Source: Microbacterium sp. LWH7-1.2
GTDB lineage: Bacteria; Actinomycetota; Actinomycetes; Actinomycetales; Microbacteriaceae
Direction: 5' to 3'
DNA length: 64,000 nucleotides
Assembly: GCF_038397755.1 (NCBI RefSeq)
Contig: NZ_CP151637.1
Location: forward strand, 3,720,001 to 3,784,000
Part shown: piece by piece, positions 1-7,756 of the stretch
How the letters are laid out: each line of letters begins with the position of its first letter
Position numbering within the stretch: position 1 is the first letter of the stretch
Program-made: the position numbers and the translations under genes
The notes under the pieces: model-generated
The model's input: only the letters and a program-made list of their open reading frames with translations
Database searches by the model: none
What the model was told of the DNA's origin: nothing

Positions 1-201
1 AAGAAATTCAGCCTCTTCGTCCGGCGCGACGACGGGCTGATAGTGGCCTACATAGAGACAGAGGACTACCAGCGGGCAACCGCGAACATGGCGCTCAGGG
101 AAGTGAACACCCTCTGGCAGGAGAGTATGGACGAGTACTTCGAGCAAGGCCGGCCCGACCACCGGGCCGAGCCCCTCGAGCAGTACTTCCACCTCCCTTG
201 A
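1..201 (+). CDS. rhaM: L-rhamnose mutarotase, C-terminal part
   Basis: The window opens inside this gene; 66 codons remain before the TGA. The remnant reads KKFSLFVRRDDGLIVAYIE and ends in EQYFHLP, which matches the beta-strand and the C-terminal FHL tail of the RhaM/YiiL family of about 104 residues. RhaM interconverts the alpha and beta anomers of L-rhamnose in the cytosol, feeding rhamnose isomerase. No other rhamnose gene is visible downstream, so its operon must lie to the left of the window. The family call rests on this C-terminal stretch only. Confidence 0.75.
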   Translation, partial: KKFSLFVRRDDGLIVAYIETEDYQRATANMALREVNTLWQESMDEYFEQGRPDHRAEPLEQYFHLP

Positions 202-565
202 GCGACCGCAAAGGACAAGCATCACCTCTCCGTCGCGGAGCCGAATCCCCGCGAGCCTCGTCCCGTCGGGGCCCCGCCTCTCGCGGGCTTCAGATGCCCT
301 GGCGAACATCGCACTCGTGCTGGTGCATCGCGGCGAGGTAGCGCGCGGAACGCAGCTTCTGTGGGATCCGGCCCCTCAAAGACCGGTCCGAACCACCCTC
401 AGAATGTCCGGAATTGACAGCACGCTATGGGACTCACCCTCGGACCGCGCTCGCCGAGCGCGGTCCGACCCTGGGACGCGAACACGACCGCAGCCCCGAC
501 ATCCTGATTCAGCCATCCCGCTGTCGTGAGACACCGGGGCGAGACGAACGCGCCCGACGGTCGCT
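202..565. other. Intergenic gap with a GC palindrome
   Basis: No convincing gene is seen. Positions 441-467 form a near-perfect palindrome: arms CGGACCGCGCT and AGCGCGGTCCG around a 5-nt loop. It lacks a T-run, but its place between the end of the mutarotase gene and the end of the convergent reductase gene fits a shared terminator. Short open frames here have no recognisable similarity. Confidence 0.4.
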
Positions 566-1189
566 CTAATTGCGGAGCGCGAAGCCGCCATCCCAGCCGA
601 CGATTCCCTGGGCGGCGAGAGTGATCTGTAGGAAGGCGAACGCTTCCAGTTCCCGGGCACGCTTGAGTGAGCCGATCGACGCAGCTCTGACCCCCGCGGC
701 TGTAATGAGGTCGATCAACGCCTGCTTCGCCGAGTCATCGTCGCCGGCGACGAGCACCGTGGTAGGCAGGTCGCCGATCTGCCCCGTTGCGATCGTCCCT
801 GCGAAGTTCGTGTTGAACGCCTTGACGACATGCGCGCCCGGAAGCTGCTTCTGGAGCTCGGCCGCTGCCGACGAGTCGGCGGGAACGGTCAGCTCATCGA
901 ACGTGGCGAAATTGACCGGGTTGGTCACGTCAACGACCACCTTCCCGTCGAACTGGTCGCGATACTGCTCCGTGAGTTCCGCGAGCGCGGCGTATGGCAC
1001 TGCGAGCACGACGATGTCTCCCGTGAGGGCGTCGCCGACCGCACCGGCGATCGCCCCGACACCCGCGGCGACACCCGCGGTCTTTTCCGAGTCGCGGCCC
1101 AGCAGCTGCACCGAGGCGCCGCCCCTCGCTGCGACCGCAGCCACAGCTGATCCGATGTTGCCCGTGCCGATCACGGTCACATTCGTCAT
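566..1189 (-). CDS. NADP oxidoreductase, F420-dependent-reductase fold
   Basis: A 207-residue protein starting MTNVTVIGTGNIGSAVAAVA, a Rossmann GxGxxG motif at the very N-terminus. Later come VVLAVPYAAL, VVDVTNPVN and HVVKAFNTNFA, all typical of the NADPH:F420 oxidoreductase / 'NADP oxidoreductase coenzyme F420-dependent' family (usually 200-220 residues). The ATG at 1189 is preferred because AAGGA lies 8 nt upstream; an in-frame ATG at 1222 would add 11 residues with no such site. It probably moves hydride between NADP(H) and an unknown flavin-like or small partner in the cytosol. It is divergent from the MarR gene, with a palindromic operator between them, so it is the likely target of that repressor. 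Confidence 0.8.
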   Translation of the reverse strand: MTNVTVIGTGNIGSAVAAVAARGGASVQLLGRDSEKTAGVAAGVGAIAGAVGDALTGDIVVLAVPYAALAELTEQYRDQFDGKVVVDVTNPVNFATFDELTVPADSSAAAELQKQLPGAHVVKAFNTNFAGTIATGQIGDLPTTVLVAGDDDSAKQALIDLITAAGVRAASIGSLKRARELEAFAFLQITLAAQGIVGWDGGFALRN

Positions 1190-1257
1190 CGTAGATCCTT
1201 TCAAGCGATCAGAGAGGCGCATTCGCTGCTCCGGGCAACGATCCTACCGAGACTTTG

Positions 1258-1269
1258 TTGCCTAGGCAA
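1258..1269. promoter_or_regulatory. MarR-type operator
   Basis: TTGCCTAGGCAA is a perfect 12-bp palindrome between the divergent reductase and MarR genes. Spacing and sequence fit known MarR-family sites of the TTGNNNNNNCAA type. The regulator next door probably binds here and represses both itself and the reductase. Confidence 0.6.
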
Positions 1270-1291
1270 ATAGATTGAGTACTCTGCTTTC

Positions 1292-1855
1292 ATGGGTATG
1301 GTCGTTCCGCGGATGAATGCGACCCAAGCACGCGCGTGGATCGCGCTCGTTTCCCTGGCTGAGTCGCTGCCTCAGGCGCTGGACACGCAGCTGATGACGG
1401 ACGCCGGGCTCATCAACTTCGAGTACGGGATCCTCAGCGTCTTGATCGCCGCGCCCCACCGGACGCTGCGGATGGGCGATGTGGCTTCCGCGCTCGGGTC
1501 ACCGGCGCCCAAGCTCTCCAAGGCCGTCACACGTCTCGAGCGGCGAGATCTCGTCGAGCGCCTTGCCTGCCCGGATGACGGCAGGGCGATCAACGTGCAC
1601 CTCACGCGCGAGGGCCGCCGGGCCTGGCTCGCTGCCACCCCGTCTCACGTCCTTCTCGCACGTGACACACTCCTCGCCGACCTCGACCACGACGACCTGT
1701 CTCAACTCGCGGCCCTCCTCGAACGAGTCCTCCACCGGCTTGATCCGGATTGGGAGCTCGGGCAGGTGCCCATCCAGGTGCAACCCAGATCAAGGAATAA
1801 GGAAGAGATCCTTGTGGGCGACCAGCCTCCCGAAGAGAGTGCCGGCTACGTGTGA
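1292..1855 (+). CDS. MarR-family transcriptional regulator
   Basis: 187 residues with a central winged helix. The segment RTLRMGDVASALGSPAPKLSKAVTRLERRDLVERL is the MarR recognition helix region, followed by the wing DDGRAINVHLTREGRRA and a C-terminal dimerisation helix. It starts 22 bp downstream of a perfect palindrome (1258-1269), which suggests autorepression and control of the divergent oxidoreductase. In-frame ATGs at 1292, 1298 and 1313 leave the exact start open. The last ~30 residues are not part of the family core. Its ligand is unknown. Confidence 0.85.
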   Translation: MGMVVPRMNATQARAWIALVSLAESLPQALDTQLMTDAGLINFEYGILSVLIAAPHRTLRMGDVASALGSPAPKLSKAVTRLERRDLVERLACPDDGRAINVHLTREGRRAWLAATPSHVLLARDTLLADLDHDDLSQLAALLERVLHRLDPDWELGQVPIQVQPRSRNKEEILVGDQPPEESAGYV

Positions 1856-2052
1856 GGTCAGTCGGGACGGAGCCGCGGTCGCCCGTGGAAGGGCGGATCT
1901 CTCACCGAGTATGTGCAATTCGCGGTTGTGGTACGGGAGTGGCTTCGGCTCACCGCTCGTGTCGATGCTCGTGCGCGGGCGGGATCGACGGCCCTGCCGT
2001 GAGCCGACGCGTTATACCTCGACGGATTCATCGACCGCGAGCTTGACGACCG

Positions 2053-2487
2053 GGCGACGTCGGCGACGAGGTTCAAGAAGTACATCGCGTACTCCTGACC
2101 GGCCTCACTGAGCTCGAGCTCGTGGACCTGGTAGGCGCGTGTCGGATCGATGCCGCGGAGGAAGTCGATTCCCTGCCGGACGGAGGTCCACGGACCGCTC
2201 GTCGGCATGAGAAGCGTCTCGACCGGGACTCCGGGGAGCTCGTACGAATCGCCGGGGTGGTAGACCTTTCCGTCGATCAGGTAGGAGATGTTCGCCATCT
2301 CCGGCATATCGGGGTGGATGGCCGCGTGGATGCCACCGAACGTCTCGATCGCGAACGGGCCGATGGTGAACGACTGACCCGATGTCACCTCGGTGAATCG
2401 ATCGACGTGGTCGCCGACGAGCTCGGCCACGCTGGACGGTCCGTAGACCCGCAGCCGGGGATTGCCGGCGAGCCCTGCCCGCAGGGC
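2053..2487 (-). pseudogene. MBL-fold hydrolase remnant (UlaG/UPF0173-like)
   Basis: About 145 codons are clearly homologous to the intact metallo-beta-lactamase-fold gene at 31.1 kb. Shared blocks are NPRLRVYGPSSVAELVG, HPDMPEMANISYLIDGKVYH, PGDSYELPGVPVETLLMPTS and ELSEAGQEYAMYFL. The N-terminal half with the HxHxDH zinc motif is missing, and the reading frame runs into unrelated sequence after position 2053. The copy cannot be catalytic. It abuts a gamma-glutamyltransferase fragment, so a deletion has joined two genes. The 200 bp between 1856 and 2052 hold nothing recognisable. Confidence 0.75.
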
Positions 2488-2525
2488 GCCGCGCCGAACG
2501 AGCCCGGCACCACCGCCGCAAGGTG

Positions 2526-2606
2526 TCCCGCAGCGGAGGCCAGCCAATGCGTCGAGGCGACCATGCCGAAGGTCCCGACGAGTTCCGGACGGGTAGTGAA
2601 CTGCAT
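2526..2606 (-). pseudogene. gamma-glutamyltransferase N-terminal stub
   Basis: From an ATG at 2606 the frame reads TTRPELVGTFGMVASTHWLA then SAAG. This is the conserved start of actinobacterial gamma-glutamyltransferase-like (Ntn-hydrolase) proteins. Similarity stops after 27 codons, at about 2526, where the sequence changes to the neighbouring MBL fragment in another frame. Only the 5' end of the gene survives, so the product is not functional. The identification rests on recalled family sequence. Confidence 0.55.
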
Positions 2607-2706
2607 ACGGTGATCCGTTTCGATTCCTCGAGCGCGCCCGGTCGCGCGTGTCTGGAGGCGCCGGAGCAGGTGATTCTGGGGACCGCGATCTGAGCTTGGA
2701 CGGGAT

Positions 2707-2733
2707 CGTATACTAAACCTGCTGACATATACG
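2707..2733 (+). promoter_or_regulatory. CGTATAC half-sites over a -10 element
   Basis: Inverted half-sites TCGTATA (2706-2712) and TATACGA (2728-2734) are separated by 15 nt. The left one contains TATACT (2710-2715), a good -10 box for the exporter gene that follows. The same CGTATAC core recurs at 3875, 21211 and 21476. FCD-type GntR regulators often bind GTATAC-centred palindromes, and such a gene lies at 4.1 kb, so it is the candidate binder. Confidence 0.45.
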
Positions 2734-2842
2734 ACGCCACCGTGCGCAGCGGAGTTGAGTGAGATCGGTGGCGGGCACTGGGCGACGCGATATTTCTGCT
2801 GTGCGTCAGGCTGTCGACGTGACGTGTGGGAGGGCCATCACT

Positions 2843-3649
2843 GTGAGCAAGCGACGCAGAGGCGAGGACAAGTCGCCGAGAGGCGTGCGCTACTTCGTAG
2901 TGTGCGCGGGGATCGGCTTGCTCGCCGGAGCCTTGTCCGGGATGTTCGGCGTCGGGGGAGGAACAGTGATCGTGCCTATGCTGGTCCTGCTCCTGGGCTT
3001 TGACCAGCGGCGCGCGGCAGGTACCTCGTTGGCGGCCATCGTGCTGACTGCGCCCGTCGGGGTCGTCGCGTACGCGCTGAACGGCTCGGTGAACTGGGTC
3101 GCGGGCCTCATCCTCGCCGCGGGCGCCGTCGTAGGCGCCCAGATCGGCACGTGGCTGCTGCCGAAGGTGTCGCAGACGGCGCTGCGGTGGGCCTTCGTCG
3201 CCTTCCTCCTCGGTGTGATCGTGAGCCTGTTCCTGGTCGTCCCCTCCCGTGAGGCCACCCTTGAACTCTCGTGGCTCAGCGGTGCGGGACTGATCGTTTT
3301 GGGCCTGGGAACCGGGATCGTCGCCGGTCTGATCGGGGTGGGCGGTGGCATCGTCGTGGTGCCGACGTTGATGCTCGCGTTTGGGATGAGTGATCTGACT
3401 GCTCGGGGCACCTCCCTTCTCATGATGATTCCGACCGCCGTGTCGGGGACCGCAGGGAATCTGCGGAGAGGCAACGTGGATCTCTACGCCGCCGCGACGG
3501 TCGGCGTCGCGGCGTGCGCGACAACGGCCCTGGGTGCATGGGTTGCGACATTGCTGGCCCCGCAGGTCGCGAATGCGCTCTTCGCCGTCTTCCTCGCATT
3601 CATCGCCATTCAGATGGCGGTGCGAGCCGTCCGCGGCGCGAGGGCCTGA
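2843..3649 (+). CDS. TauE/SafE-family membrane exporter
   Basis: 268 residues with about eight hydrophobic helices in two halves. Each half carries the family repeat: GMFGVGGGTVIVPMLVLLLG near residue 30 and GLIGVGGGIVVVPTLMLAFG near residue 165. TauE/SafE proteins export small organic acids or sulfur anions such as sulfite and sulfoacetate. The GTG at 2843 is chosen because GGGAGG sits 9 nt upstream; an upstream frame would add 28 hydrophilic residues. The promoter region carries the CGTATAC sites. In this neighbourhood the cargo may be an acid or sulfur product of the catabolic pathway, which is only an inference. Confidence 0.85.
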   Translation: MSKRRRGEDKSPRGVRYFVVCAGIGLLAGALSGMFGVGGGTVIVPMLVLLLGFDQRRAAGTSLAAIVLTAPVGVVAYALNGSVNWVAGLILAAGAVVGAQIGTWLLPKVSQTALRWAFVAFLLGVIVSLFLVVPSREATLELSWLSGAGLIVLGLGTGIVAGLIGVGGGIVVVPTLMLAFGMSDLTARGTSLLMMIPTAVSGTAGNLRRGNVDLYAAATVGVAACATTALGAWVATLLAPQVANALFAVFLAFIAIQMAVRAVRGARA

Positions 3650-3874
3650 GCAGCTGAGCACGGGTGATCGCCATGGCAGGCGATCCGAGAAGTCGCACCG
3701 ATCGCCGGCGGAGAATTCATAGGATGGTGGCCGCTCTCACACGCCCATTGGGGAGAAGCGCTGTCCGTCGCGGGTGCGCCGATCTCTTGTCGAAAACTGA
3801 GTCGAAGCGCGAACTTAGCCAGCAACCTCTTGTCGCTGTCCCCGTGGACCACTACATTGGTCAAAAGCGCATGC

Positions 3875-3882
3875 CGTATACG
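3875..3882. promoter_or_regulatory. CGTATACG palindrome
   Basis: A perfect 8-bp palindrome 30 bp upstream of the binding-protein remnant. The same octamer occurs at 21476-21483, upstream of the intact paralogue. It is a candidate operator for the GntR regulator at 4.1 kb. Confidence 0.4.
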
Positions 3883-3912
3883 AATCGCAGCAACTCAGGC
3901 GGTTCGTTGCGA

Positions 3913-4062
3913 CTGGCCGGATCTGCCGCGGTCATTGTCCTCGTCTGCGATATCTCTAGCGCGGGTGCGCTCGTTGCGGAAGAGGCGGACATCCTCAACG
4001 TCTCGTCGTGCGTCCGCGAGACTGACTACGAACCTCAGAAGGATCTCACATCGGATTTCTCC
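3913..4062 (+). pseudogene. Liv-type binding-protein remnant
   Basis: About 50 codons match the middle of the intact substrate-binding protein at 21.6-22.8 kb. Here the frame reads ALVAEEADILNVSSCVRE, where the intact gene has ALVAEQANVLSVSPCINE, preceded in both by a VI(V/L)(L/F)xCD segment. Everything before and after is lost. It is an internal shard of a second copy of that gene, lying just upstream of an intact GntR gene. At the other locus the binding protein is intact and the GntR gene is decayed. Confidence 0.65.
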
Positions 4063-4147
4063 CCGGTGACCCGCCCGGGTTCCTGATCGAGCACGGGCGG
4101 GCGAGGAGCGCCTAGAGTGAGCTGTCGGTCGTACGGAAGGGGTCGAC

Positions 4148-4822
4148 GTGACGATGTCGGCGATTCGCGGCCGGACGTTGGTCGAAGCCATCCGAGAAAT
4201 GGTTATCGCCGGCGAGCTGGCTCCGGGGTCGCGAGTCACCGAACCGCTCCTCGCGAAACGCTTCGGCGTCTCGCGCGTGCCGGTGAGAGAGGCGTTGAGG
4301 GTACTCGCGGCGGAGGGCTTCATCGACCTGCGACCGTATGGTTCCCCGACTGTCCAGGTTCTGACCGACGACGTCGTTCGAGAGGTCAACGACGCGCGCA
4401 ACCTTCTGGAGCCGAACGTGGCGCGGGAGGCTGCACTGCACCGCAGGGACGCGGATTTGGTGACGATTCGGTCGATCCTGACCGAGGGAGACGAGGCGAT
4501 CGCTGAGAGAGAGCTTCACCGACTGAACCGCATGAACTCGCGCTTCCACAACGCTGTCGCCTCGGCGTGCGGCAATTCCGTCCTCGGGGCCTTTGTCCAC
4601 GTATTGTCCAACCGCTCCGAGTGGATCAATGTCGCGACGATCGCTCAGACCTCGGAGCTTCTCTGGGCAGATCACCGTGAGATCTATGCCGCGATCGCCC
4701 GGGGCGACGCGCCGCTCGCCGAGGCCTTGATGGCCGCGCACGTGCGGCGAGCTACCTCGGTAGATCTGCGAACAGAGCCGGCAGTGCTCGCTCCTTCCGC
4801 TGAGGAATCTACGCAGATGTGA
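4148..4822 (+). CDS. GntR-family regulator, FCD type
   Basis: 224 residues. The N-terminal winged helix is GELAPGSRVTEPLLAKRFGV followed by SRVPVREALRVLAAEGFIDL, the standard GntR fingerprint. The C-terminal half is an all-helical FCD ligand domain, with ARNLLEPNVAREAA and the histidines of NSRFHNAVA and WADHREIYAAIA as probable metal ligands. The GTG start at 4148 has GAAGGGG just upstream. A frameshifted paralogue lies at 27.6-28.2 kb beside the Liv transporter, so this copy may now serve both loci through the CGTATAC sites. The downstream gene is an aldehyde dehydrogenase. Confidence 0.88.
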   Translation: MTMSAIRGRTLVEAIREMVIAGELAPGSRVTEPLLAKRFGVSRVPVREALRVLAAEGFIDLRPYGSPTVQVLTDDVVREVNDARNLLEPNVAREAALHRRDADLVTIRSILTEGDEAIAERELHRLNRMNSRFHNAVASACGNSVLGAFVHVLSNRSEWINVATIAQTSELLWADHREIYAAIARGDAPLAEALMAAHVRRATSVDLRTEPAVLAPSAEESTQM

Positions 4823-4835
4823 CGGTTGCGTGTGC

Positions 4836-6137
4836 ATGTCCCGGAGGGTGGAGCCTTGGTCGGGCGTCGCTTTCGCCGCATTGGGGTGGGATGGCCGCGC
4901 ACGTCTGATGCGTGCCGCCGCCGATCTCATCGAGTCCGAGATCGAAGAGCTGGCGGGTGTGATCACCGCCGAGATGGGCAAGCCGATCGAGCAGTCTCGC
5001 GCGGAGGTCGCCAAGTCCGCCTACACGATGCGCTTCTACGCCGAGAACGCCGAGGAGTTCCTCAGCGGGCGCGAGCTCGATGACCCGGCGAAGGTCTCGG
5101 CATCGGCGGCGCGCACGCGATTCGAGCCGTTCGGCGTCGTTCTCGCCGTCATGCCGTGGAACTACCCGATCTGGCAGGTGGTCCGCTTCGCGGCGCCCGC
5201 GCTGATGGCGGGCAACGCCGGTGTGCTCAAGCACGCTTCCAACGTTCCGCAGTCGGCGGTGTACATCGGCGAGCTGTTCGCACGAGCCGGGTTCCCTCAG
5301 GGGGCCTTCTCGACGCTGCTGATCGGGTCGCGCCGTGTCGAGGCAGTGATCCGTGATCCCCGCGTCGCCGCAGTGACGCTGACCGGTTCCGAAGGCGCCG
5401 GCCGCGCGATCGGCGCGACCGCGGGCGATGTGCTGAAGAAGGCCGTCCTCGAGCTCGGAGGCTCGGATCCGTTCATCGTGATGCCGTCGGCGAAGCTCGA
5501 CGATGCCGTGGCCACGGCTGTCAAGGCGCGCACGAGCAACAACGGCCAGGCCTGCATCAACGCCAAGCGGTTCATCGTGCACGAAGACATCTACGACGAT
5601 TTCGCCCGCCTTTTCGCCGAGCGGATGGCTGCGCTGGTGGTGGGGAACCCGGCCGATCCGGCCACCCAGATCGGCCCCCTTGCGACCGAGTCCGGTCGTG
5701 AGGACATCGAGGTCCTCGTCGAGGATGCCCGCGACAAGGGCGCATCTATCCTGACGGGCGGACGACGTGGCGATCGGGAGGCGGGCTGGTTCTATGAGCC
5801 CACGGTGATCGCTGACATCACGCCGGAGATGCGCCTCTATCAGGAGGAGGCCTTCGGTCCGGTCGCGTCGCTCTACAAGGTTTCGTCGCTCGACGATGCG
5901 CTGCAGGTCGCGAACAACAGTCCGTTCGGGCTGGGATCCGCGTTCTGGAGCAACGACGAATCCGAGATCGCGCGCGCAGAGCGTGAGCTCGAGGCGGGCG
6001 CGGTGTTCGTCAACGGCATGACGATCTCATACGCCGAATTGCCGTTCGGCGGCATCAAGCGCTCCGGCTACGGTCGCGAACTGTCGGTCGAAGGCATCCG
6101 CGAGTTCTGCAATCTGAAGACCGTCTGGGTCGCCTGA
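4836..6137 (+). CDS. Succinate-semialdehyde-type aldehyde dehydrogenase
   Basis: 433 residues of the NAD(P)-dependent aldehyde dehydrogenase superfamily, closest in pattern to succinate-semialdehyde dehydrogenases. Visible motifs are VLAVMPWNYPIWQVVRF (cofactor and oxyanion Asn), VTLTGSEGAGRAIG, the general base Glu in LELGGSDPFIV, the catalytic Cys in NNGQACINAKRF, and the C-terminal LPFGGIKRSGYGRE. It would oxidise an aldehyde to a carboxylic acid in the cytosol. The N-terminus is about 25 residues short of the family: homology begins at GWDGRARLMRAAADLIE, right after a stretch that does not match, and neither GTG 4830 nor ATG 4836 has a ribosome site. A deletion between the GntR gene and this gene may have removed the original start, so expression is uncertain. 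Confidence 0.85.
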   Translation: MSRRVEPWSGVAFAALGWDGRARLMRAAADLIESEIEELAGVITAEMGKPIEQSRAEVAKSAYTMRFYAENAEEFLSGRELDDPAKVSASAARTRFEPFGVVLAVMPWNYPIWQVVRFAAPALMAGNAGVLKHASNVPQSAVYIGELFARAGFPQGAFSTLLIGSRRVEAVIRDPRVAAVTLTGSEGAGRAIGATAGDVLKKAVLELGGSDPFIVMPSAKLDDAVATAVKARTSNNGQACINAKRFIVHEDIYDDFARLFAERMAALVVGNPADPATQIGPLATESGREDIEVLVEDARDKGASILTGGRRGDREAGWFYEPTVIADITPEMRLYQEEAFGPVASLYKVSSLDDALQVANNSPFGLGSAFWSNDESEIARAERELEAGAVFVNGMTISYAELPFGGIKRSGYGRELSVEGIREFCNLKTVWVA

Positions 6138-6279
6138 CGACCCCGTCTCGCCGCCATGTGCCCATCTGCACATGTGATCGGGGTGTGAAGCACAACTCCG
6201 AGACCCTGAATCGGCCTGGCTGCCGTTCCTGTCGGATTGCTTGTCCGGCAGCTGCCGGTTGGGCTGATCCAGGGTCAGC

Positions 6280-6560
6280 GTAGTTCGCGTTCTCGACCTC
6301 GATCGGGGTGCGGATGTCGAGCTCGCCGTCGAGGCGCTGGTTGTTCCACCACACCCACTCGAGGTCCACGAGCTCGACCTGCCCCGGTCGCGCCTGCGTG
6401 GGCAGATCGCGGACCGCAGCGTCGAGGCGACGTTCCACCCCACGAAACGGCGTGAGTATGCGTCGATGACGAGCGCGACGTAGGCGAACCCGAACCATGT
6501 CGCGACGTAGGTCACGTCATACCCAGAGCGGCCGCGGCGCGGCCGCCACCGCGTTCCACT
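6280..6560 (-). mobile_element. IS3-family transposase remnant
   Basis: Two blocks of an IS3-type orfB integrase survive in different frames. The first (about 6416-6518) reads DVTYVATWFGFAYVALVIDA then YSRRFVGWNV, the start of the rve core with its first Asp. The second (6280-6378) reads VDLEWVWWNNQRLDGELDIR, the C-terminal WxNxxRxHxxL-like motif. The part with the second Asp and the Glu is deleted, so the element is dead. No terminal inverted repeats were recognised. Confidence 0.75.
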
Positions 6561-6698
6561 TTGCTCGCGCCCGTGTTTCATCGGCCCGCACCACCGGCGG
6601 CAACCGCTCCACTCTTACGCCTGAGCCCGTGCTCAACACGACCCCTGCGGTTCTGGATCACAGCGCCGCGGGGCCCGGATCTCGCCCACCCGACGATG

Positions 6699-6759
6699 TT
6701 GACACCGCGAACACCGATCGCTTACGTTCATGAGGCTAGGCCACCTGGCCACTTGGCCA
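6699..6759 (+). promoter_or_regulatory. Promoter and GntR operator of the sugar ABC operon
   Basis: TTGACA (6699-6704), 17-nt spacer, TTACGT (6722-6727). Nine nt further begins TAGGCCACCTGGCCACTTGG (6737-6756), which covers the expected start of transcription. An operator with the same core, at the same distance from the -10 box, precedes the transketolase operon at 12.1 kb. The regulator encoded between the two operons (11305-12045) is the likely repressor. The leader then runs to a GAGGAG ribosome site before the ATG at 6782. Confidence 0.7.
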
Positions 6760-6781
6760 AAATCGATGAGGAGTCCCCGCG

Positions 6782-7756
6782 ATGAAGCGCACCTCGAAAG
6801 TAGCTGCTCTGGTTGCCACCGCAGCCGCCGTTGCACTCACGCTCGCCGGATGCGCCGGAGGCTCAGCACCCTCCGCGTCATCCGGAAGCGAGGAGCCGTT
6901 GAAGGTCACGTATGCGAGCTTCGGCGAGAGCGTCGGCTTCGTCGCTACGGTGACGCACTCGATCCAGGATGCCGCTGACGAGGCGGGCGTTGAACTGAGC
7001 GTGCTCGACAATCAGAACGACGCGGCCACTGCGGTGGACAACGCTCGTCAGGCGGCCACTACCCAGCCGGACGTCTTCATTGAGTACAGCGGCAACGCCG
7101 ACAGCAATTCCCGCATCGCGTCGCTGATGGCCGATGCGGACATCCCTGTCATCGCCGTTCAGTACCCCATCGAGGGCGCCCCGCTGTTCGCCATCGACAA
7201 CACCCGGGTCGGACAGGTGGGCGGGGAGTACCTCGCGGACGCGGCGCAGGATAAGTTCGGTGATGCCACTCCCGCCGCACTCATCGTGACGCTCCCGCAG
7301 GGCGGACCGATTCAGCTGGACCGCAGCGACGGCGCGAAGGAAGCCATCTCCGAGGTCTACCCCGACATCGAGTTCTCCGAGGTCGACAGCCGGAGCGACG
7401 CCGCCGTCGGCCGTCAGCTCGCAGCCGACTTCCTTACCTCGCACCCCGACGAGCCCGTCATCATCTGGACCCACGTGGACTCGGTCGCGCTCGGTGTCGT
7501 GGCCGCTGTCGAGGCGTCCGGACGCGACGACGTCCTTGTGATGAGCACGGGTGGTGACGCGGCGGCGTTCCCTGAGATCCGTAAGGCGGGCACTCCGCTG
7601 GTCGGAACGGTGGGACTGTTCCCGGAGACGTGGGGTCCGGTGCTCATCGACCTCGCCGAGCGTGTCGCCGCAGGTGACGACGTGCCTGATGTCACGCGCC
7701 CCGAGAAGATCGAGGTCATCTCCGCGGACAATATCGACGAGCTGTACCCGGAATGA
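6782..7756 (+). CDS. Sugar-type ABC substrate-binding lipoprotein
   Basis: 324 residues. It has a lipoprotein signal with lipobox LAGC (Cys24), then a periplasmic-binding-protein fold of the RbsB/type 1 class (VTYASFGESVGFVATVTHSI near the mature start). After lipidation it would sit on the outer face of the membrane and hand ligand to the permease at 9259. The next gene, an RbsA-like ATPase, overlaps it by ATGA. Family members bind pentoses, hexoses, autoinducer-2 or polyols; the ligand here is not deducible. Expression is probably set by the GntR operator in front. Confidence 0.88.
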   Translation: MKRTSKVAALVATAAAVALTLAGCAGGSAPSASSGSEEPLKVTYASFGESVGFVATVTHSIQDAADEAGVELSVLDNQNDAATAVDNARQAATTQPDVFIEYSGNADSNSRIASLMADADIPVIAVQYPIEGAPLFAIDNTRVGQVGGEYLADAAQDKFGDATPAALIVTLPQGGPIQLDRSDGAKEAISEVYPDIEFSEVDSRSDAAVGRQLAADFLTSHPDEPVIIWTHVDSVALGVVAAVEASGRDDVLVMSTGGDAAAFPEIRKAGTPLVGTVGLFPETWGPVLIDLAERVAAGDDVPDVTRPEKIEVISADNIDELYPE

